DNA of 64,000 nucleotides from Flexifilum sp963727545 (GTDB lineage: Bacteria > Chloroflexota > Anaerolineae > Aggregatilineales > Phototrophicaceae), in NCBI GenBank assembly GCA_963727545.1, contig CAVSGS010000018.1, forward strand, positions 62,001-126,000, in the 5' to 3' direction. Below are positions 1-8,613 of the stretch, piece after piece (the first letter of the stretch is position 1; each line of letters begins with the position of its first letter). Both the position numbers and the translations under genes were made by a program. The notes under the pieces were generated by a model. It searched no databases and had not been told where the DNA came from. It saw only the letters and a program-made list of their open reading frames with translations.

Positions 1-243
1 GGAGGCGCGGAAGAAGTCGAGGTCACGCGGCAAGAAGATCACAATCCGCGACGGACCGCCAAACTCGCGGACTTCTTCGGCGCGGCTGTTCTTCCAGATT
101 TGATCGGCGGTCTCGGAAAGCGTGTTATCGACGCTGCTGACCAGCACCCAGCGGGCAACGGCGAACATCGAAATGCCGAACACGACAATGATGATCGCCA
201 GCAACCCGGAATAGAGCAGAATCAGCTTGCTGCGAATGGTCAT
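1..243 (-). CDS. Sensor histidine kinase, N-terminal fragment
   Basis: The first 81 codons of a membrane sensor kinase; the rest lies beyond the window edge. The visible part starts MTIRSKLILLYSG, has one strongly hydrophobic segment (about residues 7-33) and then the beginning of an extracytoplasmic domain. It starts 9 bases after the stop of the response regulator gene on the same strand, the usual arrangement of a regulator-kinase operon, which is the main reason for calling it a kinase. No HisKA or ATPase domain is visible, so the kinase assignment is inference from context and the typical N-terminal shape. Confidence 0.75.
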   Translation of the reverse strand, partial: MTIRSKLILLYSGLLAIIIVVFGISMFAVARWVLVSSVDNTLSETADQIWKNSRAEEVREFGGPSRIVIFLPRDLDFFRAS

Positions 244-252
244 GGATCAAGG

Positions 253-936
253 CTACTCTTCCTCGCGAAGGACGTAGCCCACGCCGCGCACCGTATGGAC
301 GAGCCGGGTTTCGTCTTCCTGTTCGGTCTTTTGGCGCAGATAGCGCACGTAGACCTCGATGATGTTGCTTTCGCCGCCGAAGTCGTAGCCCCACACCCGG
401 TCAAAGATCACGTCGCGCGTGAGCACCTGACGCGGGTTGCGCATGAACAGTTCGAGCAGCTCGTATTCCTTCGCCGTCAGGTCGATCGAGCGCTCGCCGC
501 GATAGGCGCGGTGCGTCCCGGTATCGAGCGTGAGGTCGGCAAAGTGCAGAATCTCCGGCTTCGAGGTCGGCGTCGAGCGGCGGAACAGCGCCCGCACCCG
601 CGCCATGAGTTCGTCCACCGAAAACGGCTTGACCAGATAGTCGTCGGCTCCGGCGTCCAACCCCTGCACGCGATCCTTGATGTCGTCCTTCGCCGTCAGC
701 ATCAAAATCGGCACGTCACTGGCTGCCCGCAGTCGCTTGCACACTTCGAGACCATCCAGTCCCGGCAGCATCCAGTCCAGCACCACCAAGTCCGGCGGAT
801 TATCACGAGCGATGCTCAAACCGGTCTGTCCATCACGGGCGACGTTGACCCGGTAGCCCTCGTAAATCAACGCGCGTTCGATAAACTGAGCGATGCGCGC
901 CTCGTCTTCGACTAAGAGAATTCGTTCACCTGCCAT
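253..936 (-). CDS. OmpR/PhoB-family response regulator
   Basis: A 227-residue DNA-binding response regulator. The receiver domain begins ERILLVEDEARI, with the acidic pair near residue 10, the phospho-acceptor Asp in VVLDWMLPGLDG and the conserved Lys in LVKPFS. The C-terminal winged helix is recognisable from TAKEYELLELFMRNP and the recognition-helix region ESNIIEVYVRYLR. Length is normal for the OmpR/PhoB family. The start chosen is the ATG of MAGERILL, which gives the normal family N-terminus; an upstream in-frame start would add 11 unconserved residues. It is first in the operon with the sensor kinase. The signal sensed is unknown. Confidence 0.93.
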   Translation of the reverse strand: MAGERILLVEDEARIAQFIERALIYEGYRVNVARDGQTGLSIARDNPPDLVVLDWMLPGLDGLEVCKRLRAASDVPILMLTAKDDIKDRVQGLDAGADDYLVKPFSVDELMARVRALFRRSTPTSKPEILHFADLTLDTGTHRAYRGERSIDLTAKEYELLELFMRNPRQVLTRDVIFDRVWGYDFGGESNIIEVYVRYLRQKTEQEDETRLVHTVRGVGYVLREEE

Positions 937-1154
937 CGTGTAAGTCCCTGAGGCTGAAAGTATCTTCAATTCCTCAATTATATCTGAAATATTTAACCTT
1001 GGAAAAGCATCGGCTCCGAAACATGAGAATTCTTACTGAAGATTAAGGTCGGGGCACGCCAAACAGAGCCGGAATCGACGCTCAATTCAGCGCGAGTTTC
1101 CGGCTGAGGCGATCTCGCCCGCGCCGGGATTCAGTTCGGTGAGTTTAGGCGACG

Positions 1155-1475
1155 TTAAGCGTTGACGAAGGCGATCACGTAGTCGTCGGGGTCGGTTTTC
1201 GTCACCTGCGTGCCCTGCTCGACGATGGCATCATGCGCGCGAACCCGCTCCAACTCGGCGCGGTATTTCGCCGACTTGCCGCTGATCTTCGAGCTTTTGA
1301 TCAGCTTGCCGCCTTTGAGCCACGCGAAGTTGGAGTCGGTCAGGTGCAGTTCGTCGGCGTGATCGCGGACGGCGTAATACAGGATATTGTAGATTTCCGC
1401 AGTCGTGTGATTGTAATCGTCCGGGTAGAGCGAGGCGACGGTATCACGCGAGAGATGCCGGAGTAGCTCGTCCAT
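1155..1475 (-). CDS. Uncharacterised 106-residue protein
   Basis: I do not recognise this family. The start is the ATG of MDELLRHL, which has a good ribosome site (AGAGGA) 5-6 bases upstream. The protein is soluble, acidic in the first half and basic around residues 55-75 (KGGKLIKSSKISGKSAKYR), without membrane segments or Cys. It stands alone on the minus strand between the two-component system and another small unknown gene. Confidence 0.55.
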   Translation of the reverse strand: MDELLRHLSRDTVASLYPDDYNHTTAEIYNILYYAVRDHADELHLTDSNFAWLKGGKLIKSSKISGKSAKYRAELERVRAHDAIVEQGTQVTKTDPDDYVIAFVNA

Positions 1476-1526
1476 AGTTCCTCTTTTAGCTGCTAGCAAC
1501 CGACCATGAGCATAGCGCTAAACCCG

Positions 1527-1853
1527 CTAACCCTCTACTTCCTGAAACCAGACCTTCACCCCGCGCACGATCACCGGCTTGCCGTGATTGAAAATCCGCG
1601 CGACCCGCCGTTTCGGTGGCTCGACGTTGTTGCGAAACAGCAGCCGGGAAAAGTAGTGCTCGACATCCTTCAGGTCGGCGTGCAGCGTGATCATCCAGCG
1701 CTCTTCTTTGGGATCATTGGCGCGCCAAAATACCACCACCGGCGAATTGAGAATCTCGCTGAGGCTCGGTCTGCCCCGATAACTCTTGGTACCCCACGTC
1801 CGCTCGTGCATTTCGACCAGCGCATGGAGACTATCTCGATCTTGATGTGCCAT
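1527..1853 (-). CDS. Uncharacterised 108-residue protein
   Basis: Unknown family. The start at MAHQDRDSLHALVEMHERTWG follows a GAGGA ribosome site. The sequence is soluble, with mixed beta segments (SPVVVFWRAN, WMITLHADL, GVKVWFQEVEG) suggesting a compact alpha/beta fold. It lies about 50 bases upstream of the next unknown small gene in the same direction, so the two may be co-transcribed. No catalytic motif is visible. Confidence 0.55.
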   Translation of the reverse strand: MAHQDRDSLHALVEMHERTWGTKSYRGRPSLSEILNSPVVVFWRANDPKEERWMITLHADLKDVEHYFSRLLFRNNVEPPKRRVARIFNHGKPVIVRGVKVWFQEVEG

Positions 1854-2066
1854 CACGTCCTCAGCAGCCGTTAATATCATCTTCTTAGTAGTATAGTGCG
1901 CATCTCACCGGCGTGATGCCAAAGAACTCGGCGGGGCGTTAACGACTTTTAACCGGACTGCCGCGAAACTCACCGCGAGGCTTAAAGTGCCCCTAAATCG
2001 AGTTCGGTACTCTTGCAGTCAAGGGTATGATCACTTGCTCCGGCTGCTGCCGGATAATGGAATCGT

Positions 2067-2096
2067 GGGGGTGGCTGGGTTCGCTTGGTCACCCCC
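2067..2096 (-). terminator. Hairpin downstream of the RluE-like gene
   Basis: Seven-base perfect arms (GGGGGTG at 2067-2073 and CACCCCC at 2090-2096) lie just past the stop of the pseudouridine synthase gene. There is no U-tract, so intrinsic termination is uncertain; it may only be an mRNA-end stabilising stem. Nothing else is seen between 1854 and 2103. Confidence 0.3.
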
Positions 2097-2103
2097 GCGT
2101 TGT

Positions 2104-2694
2104 TTAACGCCCGCTGATTCCGCGGCGCAGGTCGGCGATCTCGGCGGCTGACAGGGGCAGCAGGTCGCCCGGTCGCAGTCCCGCCAGCGTGATCGCGCCG
2201 ATGCGCCAGCGAACGAGGCGCAGCGTCGGGTAGCCGACGGCAGCGGTCATCCGGCGCACTTGGCGATTCCGCCCCTCGGTGATCGTCAAGGCGATCCACG
2301 CGGTCGGCACGTTCTTGCGATAGCGGATCGGCTCGGAGCGTTCCGGCAAGTCCGGCGGCTCAGCCAGCAGTTCCGCTTGAGCCGGTCGCGTCGTCCACTT
2401 TTTGCCCTTGTCGCTCAGTTCAACCCCCTGCCGCAGTCGATCCAGCGCCGCCGCATCAGGGATCCGCTCGACCTGCGCCCAGTAAGTGCGCGGGTGCGCA
2501 AAACGCGGATCGGTCAAGCGATGGCTGAGCGCGCCATCGTCGGTCAGCAGCAGCAGCCCCTCGCTGTCCATGTCGAGCCGCCCCGCCGCGTAGATGTGCG
2601 GGATGCTCACGTAGTCCGCCAGCGTCGGGCGGTGCTCGGCATCGGTGAACTTGGTCAGCACATTGTAAGGTTTCCAGAAGCGGTAAACGTTCAT
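2104..2694 (-). CDS. rluE: 23S rRNA pseudouridine synthase, RsuA/RluE-like
   Basis: Isomerises a uridine in rRNA to pseudouridine. Family signatures: the N-terminal MNVYRFWKPYNVLTKFTD, the catalytic Asp in AGRLDMDSEGLLLLT (about residue 53), and the late motif EGRNRQVRRMTAAVGYPTLRLVR. There is no N-terminal S4 domain, and at 196 residues it fits the short RluE-type enzymes that modify 23S rRNA rather than RsuA or RluB. The start at MNVYRF is preferred over an upstream in-frame start because it matches the family N-terminus. RluE versus another short relative is inferred from length and motif only. Confidence 0.85.
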   Translation of the reverse strand: MNVYRFWKPYNVLTKFTDAEHRPTLADYVSIPHIYAAGRLDMDSEGLLLLTDDGALSHRLTDPRFAHPRTYWAQVERIPDAAALDRLRQGVELSDKGKKWTTRPAQAELLAEPPDLPERSEPIRYRKNVPTAWIALTITEGRNRQVRRMTAAVGYPTLRLVRWRIGAITLAGLRPGDLLPLSAAEIADLRRGISGR

Positions 2695-2855
2695 CGCCTC
2701 ACTTCGGTGAGCTAGGTTGGGCAATCAGTCCCGATCTTAGCGCGAACTCCGCGCGCCGACCGCCCCGAACTCGCTCGTGAGTTTCACACCACGCCCCGCT
2801 CGAATCATTTAAAATAATGAGATGAACTGAAAAACTCTCTACAGGAGCGATCAAC

Positions 2856-3469
2856 GTGCCTCAATTTCTAGGCAATGACCTGCTGCGCGGCGACCTCGTC
2901 TATCTCGCCCGCCCGCAGAAAGACGAACTGAGCGTCATCGCCGGTTGGTCGAACGACTCGAATACTCGCGGACGCTGCGGCGCGGCTTGGTTTACCCCAA
3001 CACCGGCGAGGATTACGACGAATGGTGGAGCGACCTCGCCAAGCACGAGTCGGGCTATCCCTTCGCCATTTATCGCAACGACGACAGCACGCTGATCGGC
3101 TTCTTGGTGCTGACCGACATCTTCTGGCAGGCGCGCCGCTGCTCGGTGATCATCGGCATCGACCCGGCGGAGCGCGGGAAGGGTTTCGGCACCGATGCGC
3201 TGCGCGTCGCCCTCAAGTACGCCTTCTTGGAAATGAACCTGATCCGCGTCGGCTTGGAAGTGATGGTCTACAACGAAGCCGGACTCCGCGCTTATACGAA
3301 GGTCGGCTTCGTGTCCGAAGGTCGCTTGCGAGCGATGGTCTACCGCGACGGCGTCTACTACGACGTCCAGCCGATGAGCATCCTACGCCCGGAGTGGGAG
3401 CAGCTTTACAATCAGCCGCCTAATCAGTATCCAACTGGCTCCGCTGCAAGCGCCGCAGCGCCGGAATAA
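2856..3469 (+). CDS. GNAT N-acetyltransferase (RimJ/RimL-like), frameshifted
   Basis: Acetyl-CoA-dependent N-acetyltransferase. The first frame begins at GTG (after CAGGAGCGATCAAC) with LLRGDLVYLARPQKDELSVIAGWSND, the usual N-terminal strand and helix of this family. The rest continues in another frame as EYSRTLRRGLVYP and includes the acetyl-CoA-binding region IGIDPAERGKGFGTDAL and the family ending NEAGLRAYTKVGFVSEGRLR. The join is at about 2958, where one missing base (probably TCC read as TC in SND-SEY) explains the shift. The alternative TTG start at 2945 would remove the first strand and is unlikely. The 3' end overlaps the 3' end of rdgB by 50 bases. Confidence 0.8.
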
Positions 3470-4035
3470 GCGCCTGCATCGCCCGCCCCCGGTGGCTGAT
3501 CCCGTTCTTGACGCCCGGCTCCAACGCGCTAAAGACGACGTCGTAGCCAGTCGGGGATGAAGACGGCGTCGTAGCCGAAGCCGTTGATCACCTCACCCGG
3601 CGCTTGGGCGATCCGCCCCTCGACCGTGCCGCGCGCGCTGATGGCGACCTGCCCGCGCGGGTCGAAAGCGGCGGCGATGCAGACGAAACGCGCCGTCCGC
3701 TCAGCATCGGGGACGCCTTCGAGTTCGCCCAACAGCTTCAGGTAGCGGTCGCGGTCGCTGCCGGGGGCATAGCGCGCCGAGTAGACGCCGGGACGCCCGC
3801 CGAGCGCATCGACCTGCAAACCGCTGTCGTCGGCGACGGCGATCAAGCCGCTGGCGTCGGCGTAAGCTTTCGCTTTGTGGGCGGCGTTCTCGGCGAAGGT
3901 TTCGTAAGGCTCGTCGATCTCCAGCGACTCCAGCCCCACGTCGCGCAGGCTGAGCAGGCGAACGGGTAATTCCGCCAGCAGCGCGCCGACCTCGCGCAGC
4001 TTACCGGGGTTTGAAGTACCGAGCAGTAGATCCAT
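3420..4035 (-). CDS. rdgB: RdgB/HAM1 XTP/dITP diphosphatase, frameshifted near its 3' end
   Basis: Removes deaminated purine nucleotides (XTP, dITP, ITP) from the pool. Motifs: TSNPGKLREV at the N-terminus, ETFAENAAHKAKAYA, the active-site loop VADDSGLQVDALGGRPGVYSARYA, and GFGYDAVFIPD. In the first frame the protein stops soon after (FIPDWLRRRL). Removing one T at about 3549 restores PDGYDVVFSALEP, then VKNGISHRGRAMQAL, the normal C-terminus, ending at 3420. Length then is about 205 residues, normal for the family. The convergent 50-base overlap with the acetyltransferase gene follows from this repair. Confidence 0.88.
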
Positions 4036-4053
4036 AGTTGGTCATTTCCTCAG

Positions 4054-5595
4054 TTACGGCGCGAGACCGGGGATCACGCGCCAGATCACATACAAATTGA
4101 GTGGAATCAGCAGCGCGATCACCGCCGGAGCAAACCAGATCGCGTAGGGGCGCACGGCTGTGCGCCCGTTATCAATACGCCCGCCGATCAACCGTCGCCA
4201 GCCGTCCAACCCCAGCGCGACGAACAGCCCCAACGGGATCAAGCCGGGATACATGTAGCGTCCCTGAAATTGGACGAATTCGGTGTTGTAGTAGAGGTAT
4301 TGCAGCACCGCCAGCCCCGCCGTGATCAGCATGATCGCCCACGCAGCGTACTGTGTTGGTGGTAGGGGCGCACGGCGGTGCGCCCGGTGATCCGCCCACC
4401 AGCCGATCACCAAGCCAACGCCCGCCGCCGCTAACCCGATCAGGATCGCCGGGTACGCCCACGCGGGCAGCCCGAAGTTCATCCAGCCGAACTTGCCCCA
4501 GAAGCTCTCGAACGTCGTCTGGATGCCCTCACGCAGATACTCACCCCAGCCCACTCGCGCGATCAAGTCGGCGGTGCGCGGCTGACCGACGACGACGGCG
4601 TTGTGCCGCGCTAAGCCGAACAGGTCGGGGAAACCGTAGATGCTCACGTCGCGCAGCCACCACGCTCCGCCGAGGAGCAGGGCGGGAAGCGCAAAGACGA
4701 GCAGGTGACAAATCAACCACCCCACCCCCAGCCCCTCCCCGACTTCAGGGAGGGGAGCAAGCTCGTCCGTTTCGCTTGTCCGACTCGCCGTTGGCGAGAC
4801 TTGTAGTCTTTCCTCAATTCTTGCAGAATCTACGGACGTGTTCGCGCCCTCCCCTGAAGTCGGGGGAGGGAGGCGTCCAAGCAACCGAAGGTTGCCGGAC
4901 GCGGGGAGGGGGTGGGCATTGATCCACCACTTCGCCACAATCGCCAGCGGAACGAGACCGATCAAAAACAGCGTGCTGACCTTCGTCAGCAAACCGAGAC
5001 CGACCAGCACGCCCAGCCACCACACCCGCACGCGATCGGTTTTCAGGTAGACGACGACGCCCCACAACGTCAGCGCAACGATCAGTTCGGCTAAACCGTC
5101 GTTGTTGACCGCCGCCAGCATCGCCATGTGCTGCGGGATGAAGGCGACCAGCAGCGCCGCGCCCAGCGCAATCGGCGGCTGATCGGGCAGCAGCGCCCGC
5201 CCGGTCGCGTAAGCTGCCGCCACCACCCCCGCGCCGATCAGCACCGAGAACAGGCGCAGCGCGGTGAGGCTGCCAGCGCTCAGCTTGAAGATCAGCGACG
5301 CCAGCAGATAGTAGAGCGGCGGCTGGTGATCCTCGTACTGGATGGTGGCGAAATCGCCCAGCGTCTCCGGCGCGAAGCGCGCCCCCTTGATGGTTTCGAG
5401 GTAAGCGCTGTCCCAATCACCCGCTTCAAGCACCGGACAGCACCCGTTCGTCGCGACCTGCGCGACATAATTGTAGTGCGCCGGTTCGTCGGGAACCTGC
5501 CAAGCTGGGGTGCGAACGGCGTAGAGCGTCCCAACGATCAAGTAGGCGATCAACAGCAGGAAAAACAACGCGCGTTGGCGGTTCGGCTGTGCCAT
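4054..5595 (-). CDS. Polytopic membrane glycosyltransferase (ArnT/PMT-like, GT-C fold) with repeats in frame
   Basis: Integral membrane protein of 513 residues with about ten hydrophobic segments. It resembles the dolichyl-phosphate-mannose/ArnT group: the first helix is followed by TPAWQVPDEPAHYNYVAQV with the acidic DEP motif in the first periplasmic loop, and the next loop has YEDHQPPLYYLLASL. Substrates are presumably a polyprenyl-phosphate sugar donor and a cell-surface acceptor (inference). Unusually, residues about 227-293 are not family-like: they are translated family A' repeats in both orientations. Two B repeats are translated as HRAHRRAPLP and GRTAVRPYA. All lie between membrane helices and keep the frame. 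GAGGACGTT precedes the ATG. Confidence 0.8.
   Translation of the reverse strand: MAQPNRQRALFFLLLIAYLIVGTLYAVRTPAWQVPDEPAHYNYVAQVATNGCCPVLEAGDWDSAYLETIKGARFAPETLGDFATIQYEDHQPPLYYLLASLIFKLSAGSLTALRLFSVLIGAGVVAAAYATGRALLPDQPPIALGAALLVAFIPQHMAMLAAVNNDGLAELIVALTLWGVVVYLKTDRVRVWWLGVLVGLGLLTKVSTLFLIGLVPLAIVAKWWINAHPLPASGNLRLLGRLPPPTSGEGANTSVDSARIEERLQVSPTASRTSETDELAPLPEVGEGLGVGWLICHLLVFALPALLLGGAWWLRDVSIYGFPDLFGLARHNAVVVGQPRTADLIARVGWGEYLREGIQTTFESFWGKFGWMNFGLPAWAYPAILIGLAAAGVGLVIGWWADHRAHRRAPLPPTQYAAWAIMLITAGLAVLQYLYYNTEFVQFQGRYMYPGLIPLGLFVALGLDGWRRLIGGRIDNGRTAVRPYAIWFAPAVIALLIPLNLYVIWRVIPGLAP
4144..4167. repeat. Family B palindrome inside the glycosyltransferase gene
   Basis: GTAGGGGC arm followed by GCACGGCTGTGCGCCC. 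It is translated on the minus strand as part of GRTAVRPYA, in a loop before the last hydrophobic segment. Confidence 0.85.
4362..4385. repeat. Second family B palindrome in the same gene
   Basis: GTAGGGGC arm with the core GCACGGCGGTGCG. It is translated as HRAHRRAPLP between two membrane helices and keeps the reading frame. Confidence 0.85.
4716..4917. repeat. Inverted pair of family A' elements inside the glycosyltransferase gene
   Basis: Two A' hairpins in opposite orientation (first about 4720-4759, second about 4850-4915) enclose about 90 bases of other sequence. The second copy has an extra internal hairpin with GCAACC/GGTTGC arms. The block encodes about 67 proline/glycine-rich residues without a stop codon in the gene frame. 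Confidence 0.8.
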
Positions 5596-5713
5596 AACGT
5601 CCTCATCTGACTAAAGGCGACAGGCATTTTGCCGTAAGCGCTGGGTTTTGGCAACGCGCGGTCTGGAATTTGCGTATACTGATTGTGAGCAGTGATCACC
5701 GGAGGGGGGAGTC

Positions 5714-6796
5714 ATGTCCGCCGATACCTTGCAGCAAGCCTATCGCCTGATCCGCGAAGGGAAGAAGCCGGAAGCCGTCCGGCTGCTGGTGCCCATCGTG
5801 CGCGCTGATCCGCGCAATGTCGATGCTTGGTGGCTGCTGGCGAACGGTCTCGAAGACCCGGACAAGCAGCGTCGCGCCGTCGAGCGCGTGCTGCTGCTGC
5901 GCCCCGGCGATGCCCGCGCGCAAAAGCTGCTCGACCGCTTGCAAGCTCCGCTGGATGACCCCTTCGCCGAAGTAGATTTCGATCAGGTCGACACCAGCAC
6001 GCCGATCAGTGAACTGGTGAGCACCGCCGAGCCGGTCGACGAAGTCCCGAACTCGGATGACGAATTCCCGCCGGACGCGAGTCTTGCGGGGATCGATGCG
6101 GATGCGCCGATCCCGACCAACGAGCACGAGTTTCCGCCGGTTGACGCTTACGAGCCATTCGACGAAGTGCCGGCGGAAGCGCGACGCGTGCGCGTCCATC
6201 GTTCGCAGCGCGGTGCCAGCCCGATCACGATGGTGCTGGCAGCCATTGGCTTAATCGCCGTGCTGAGCTGCGGTTTGTGCCTCGTCGCCTCTTTTGCTGC
6301 CGTGCCCACGCTGCGGCAGGTCGTCAGCGATGTGATCCAGACCGTCACCTACGAGCCGGGTTTCGGCGACATCATGCAGACACTCACCTATGAGCCGGGT
6401 TTCGCGACGCTGGCATCATTTGCCACCGCCATCCCCGGCGCGAGCACCTCGCTCAACGATCCGCTGCCGAGTGACCTCAACCAGCGCGGCAATATCAACC
6501 TTGGTCAAACGCTGCGCGCCAGCGTCAATACCTTCAAGGATGATGCCTGGACGCTGACCGGCACCGCCAACCAGCGCGTGATCATCGAACTGAGCGAAAC
6601 CGACGGCACGCTCGATCCACAGCTTTACGTCTACGACTCGGACAACCGCGAGATCGCCGCCAACGACGACGTCAATCCACCGAATGATAGGAACGCGTAC
6701 CTTGACATCACGCTGCCTTACAGCGGCGCGTACACGATCCGCGTCAGCGCCTTCGGCACCGGCGGCACCTACGAACTGACCGTCCGCGCCGGCTGA
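5714..6796 (+). CDS. TPR-like membrane-anchored protein with C-terminal PPC domain
   Basis: 360 residues. Residues 1-75 form a TPR-like helical domain (QQAYRLIREGKKPEAVRLL, ADPRNVDAWWLLANGL). An acidic linker follows, then one membrane helix (about 172-196, MVLAAIGLIAVLSCGLCLVASF), then an outside region ending in a bacterial pre-peptidase C-terminal (PPC) beta-sandwich: DDAWTLTGTANQRVIIELS, LDPQLYVYDSDNREIAANDD, SGAYTIRVSAFGTGGTYELTV. The juxtamembrane part holds a tandem duplicate TYEPGF. It is likely an envelope-binding or scaffolding protein (inference). A strong GGAGGGG ribosome site precedes the ATG. Its stop directly abuts the stop of the convergent neighbour. Confidence 0.85.
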   Translation: MSADTLQQAYRLIREGKKPEAVRLLVPIVRADPRNVDAWWLLANGLEDPDKQRRAVERVLLLRPGDARAQKLLDRLQAPLDDPFAEVDFDQVDTSTPISELVSTAEPVDEVPNSDDEFPPDASLAGIDADAPIPTNEHEFPPVDAYEPFDEVPAEARRVRVHRSQRGASPITMVLAAIGLIAVLSCGLCLVASFAAVPTLRQVVSDVIQTVTYEPGFGDIMQTLTYEPGFATLASFATAIPGASTSLNDPLPSDLNQRGNINLGQTLRASVNTFKDDAWTLTGTANQRVIIELSETDGTLDPQLYVYDSDNREIAANDDVNPPNDRNAYLDITLPYSGAYTIRVSAFGTGGTYELTVRAG

Positions 6797-7741
6797 TCAG
6801 TGCTGCGCGTCGCGGAACCACGCTAGTGTCGCGCGGATCGCTTCATCGATCGGCGTCGCGGTCAGTCCAAACGCGCGGGTGAATTTGCTGCTGTCCATCA
6901 CGAACGGCTGCTCGAATTCGTACATCATTTCGACCATCTCGCGCGCACCGGGCGCGAACAGCCCTACCAAGCGCATCATCAACGGGCTAGCAGTGCCAAT
7001 TTTGGGCGCAAAGCCGGTCAGCGCGAAGACCCGCGTGATCAACTCGCGCTGCGTCAGCGCCGCAGCGCTGGGGATATGCCAGACCTGCCCCGCCGCGTCG
7101 TCGCGTTCGCCGAGGATCGCCAGCGCCTCGCCCACGTCGAGCGTGTAGGTAAAGGTGTGCGGCACGTCGAGGTTACCGACCCCCCGCGCTGTCTTGCCGT
7201 TGATCGCCGGAACAAAGAGTTGATCGCCCGTTAAAGCGTAGCCGGGTCCGTAGAAGTCGGACGCTCGTCCGATAGCGACCTTCAGCTTGCCGCTCTGGTG
7301 CGCCGCCATCAGTGCCTCGTGCATAGCGAGGCGCACTTTACCTTTGCGGGTATGCGGATGAATGGGGGATGCTTCCGTCAACGGCTTGCCCTGTGGATCA
7401 CCATACATGTACAAATTCTCGATCACGACCAGTTTGGCAGCGTTGGCTGCCGTGCCTTCGAGGATCGCGGCTTGCAGCGGCGGGAAGCGCTCCACCCACT
7501 CATGATACGCTGGCTGTGCCGCCTGATAGACGACCGCTGCGCCTTCGGTCAAGCGGCGCACCTGATCGAGGTCGTAAGCGTCGCCCGCGCAGATTTCGAC
7601 ATTGGCGGGCAAATTGTTGCCAGTCGCCGTCGATGGCTTGCCGCTGCGATTGACCATCCGCACGGTTTTGCCGCGCTTGACCAGTGCTTGCATAGTCGCC
7701 GAGCCAACGGCCCCGGTTCCAAAAATGACGTGAAGTTCCAT
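6797..7741 (-). CDS. NAD(P)-dependent epimerase/dehydratase-family protein (extended SDR)
   Basis: 314 residues with a Rossmann fold: the N-terminus MELHVIFGTGAVGSATMQAL is a glycine-rich dinucleotide site, and later YMYGDPQ and GRASDFYGPG are typical of atypical extended short-chain dehydrogenases. The usual YxxxK catalytic pair is not obvious, as in many NmrA/atypical SDR members, so the substrate is unknown. The start at MELHV has a GGGAGAG ribosome site. It follows the TetR gene by about 110 bases on the same strand, which suggests that the regulator controls both. Confidence 0.82.
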   Translation of the reverse strand: MELHVIFGTGAVGSATMQALVKRGKTVRMVNRSGKPSTATGNNLPANVEICAGDAYDLDQVRRLTEGAAVVYQAAQPAYHEWVERFPPLQAAILEGTAANAAKLVVIENLYMYGDPQGKPLTEASPIHPHTRKGKVRLAMHEALMAAHQSGKLKVAIGRASDFYGPGYALTGDQLFVPAINGKTARGVGNLDVPHTFTYTLDVGEALAILGERDDAAGQVWHIPSAAALTQRELITRVFALTGFAPKIGTASPLMMRLVGLFAPGAREMVEMMYEFEQPFVMDSSKFTRAFGLTATPIDEAIRATLAWFRDAQH

Positions 7742-7853
7742 GTTGAGTCTCTCCCGCGCCAAGCAAGCTGTTTACAGCTTGCCAATGGGCGCATTGAAGC
7801 GGACGTGCAGCCAGCGCAGCACGCCAACGAACGAAAAAGTGAGTTTCAGATGC

Positions 7854-8561
7854 TCAGGATTTGGGGTACAGGTTCATCTCTGTACACAATTTGGTGACTT
7901 CGAACTGGTAGAAGGCTGCCGTATCACCGACAATCGCCTGCGTGTCGTTCAACAGCTCCAGCATGATCATGCCGTTAATCCGCGTCCAACCCACCGTCCC
8001 GATGTAAAGTAGATTGATGGGCGCCTCATAGCCGTCCCGTTCCATGACCCCCTGCAAATTCTCCGCCACCGACGGGGGTAGGTCGTCCGCCAGCACGGGC
8101 GGTTGAAGCACGCCCGCCGCCAGCGCCTCGCCCAAAATTCCGACCACGACGATGAAGGCGCGTGCCGCCGCCGGGACGGTCAGTTCGCGTGGCGCGTCGT
8201 AGCCGGGGATCGGGTTGCCATACATCAGTTGGAAGTCGGTCGCGTGGTCGAGCGCCCACTGACGATACGCCATCAGCACAGCGATCAACCGTCTAGCATA
8301 ATCGTCGCGCGGCTGCGCGACGTCGGCTTCGACCATCGCATCGGCGATGCCGTTGAAGGCTTCGACCAGCAGGTCGGTGATCAGGTCGTCGCGGTTAGCG
8401 AAGTAGCGGTACAGTGCCGGTGCGGTAACGCCGATGTCCCGCGCTACTTCGCGCAGCGAAATCGCCGCTGAGCCGGTGCGCGCCATTTGGTCGCGCGCGG
8501 CGGCTTTGATCGCCGCGATAGTGGCTTCTCGCTGGACTTCGCGCTTGCTCTGCTTGACCAT
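7854..8561 (-). CDS. TetR/AcrR-family transcriptional regulator with WHG-type C-terminal domain
   Basis: 235 residues. The N-terminal helix-turn-helix is clear: AIKAAARDQMARTGSAAISLREVARDIGVTAPALYRYFANRDDLITDLL. The C-terminal part (DDYARRLIAVLMAYRQWALDHATDFQLMYG, with NPIPGY) matches the WHG type of ligand domain. The start at MVKQSKREVQR follows GGAGC; an upstream in-frame ATG would lie inside the operator. An exact 15-base inverted repeat lies immediately upstream, so autorepression is likely. The probable target is the downstream SDR-family gene. Ligand unknown. Confidence 0.92.
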   Translation of the reverse strand: MVKQSKREVQREATIAAIKAAARDQMARTGSAAISLREVARDIGVTAPALYRYFANRDDLITDLLVEAFNGIADAMVEADVAQPRDDYARRLIAVLMAYRQWALDHATDFQLMYGNPIPGYDAPRELTVPAAARAFIVVVGILGEALAAGVLQPPVLADDLPPSVAENLQGVMERDGYEAPINLLYIGTVGWTRINGMIMLELLNDTQAIVGDTAAFYQFEVTKLCTEMNLYPKS

Positions 8562-8571
8562 GATTGCTCCG

Positions 8572-8613
8572 TAAGTAAACACTGTATACAAAACAGTTTA
8601 CAGTGTTTACTTA
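8572..8613. promoter_or_regulatory. Palindromic operator for the TetR regulator
   Basis: Perfect inverted repeat: arm TAAGTAAACACTGTA at 8572-8586 and its exact complement at 8599-8613, with a 12-base spacer. It begins 11 bases upstream of the TetR start codon and covers the likely -10 region. Confidence 0.8.
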
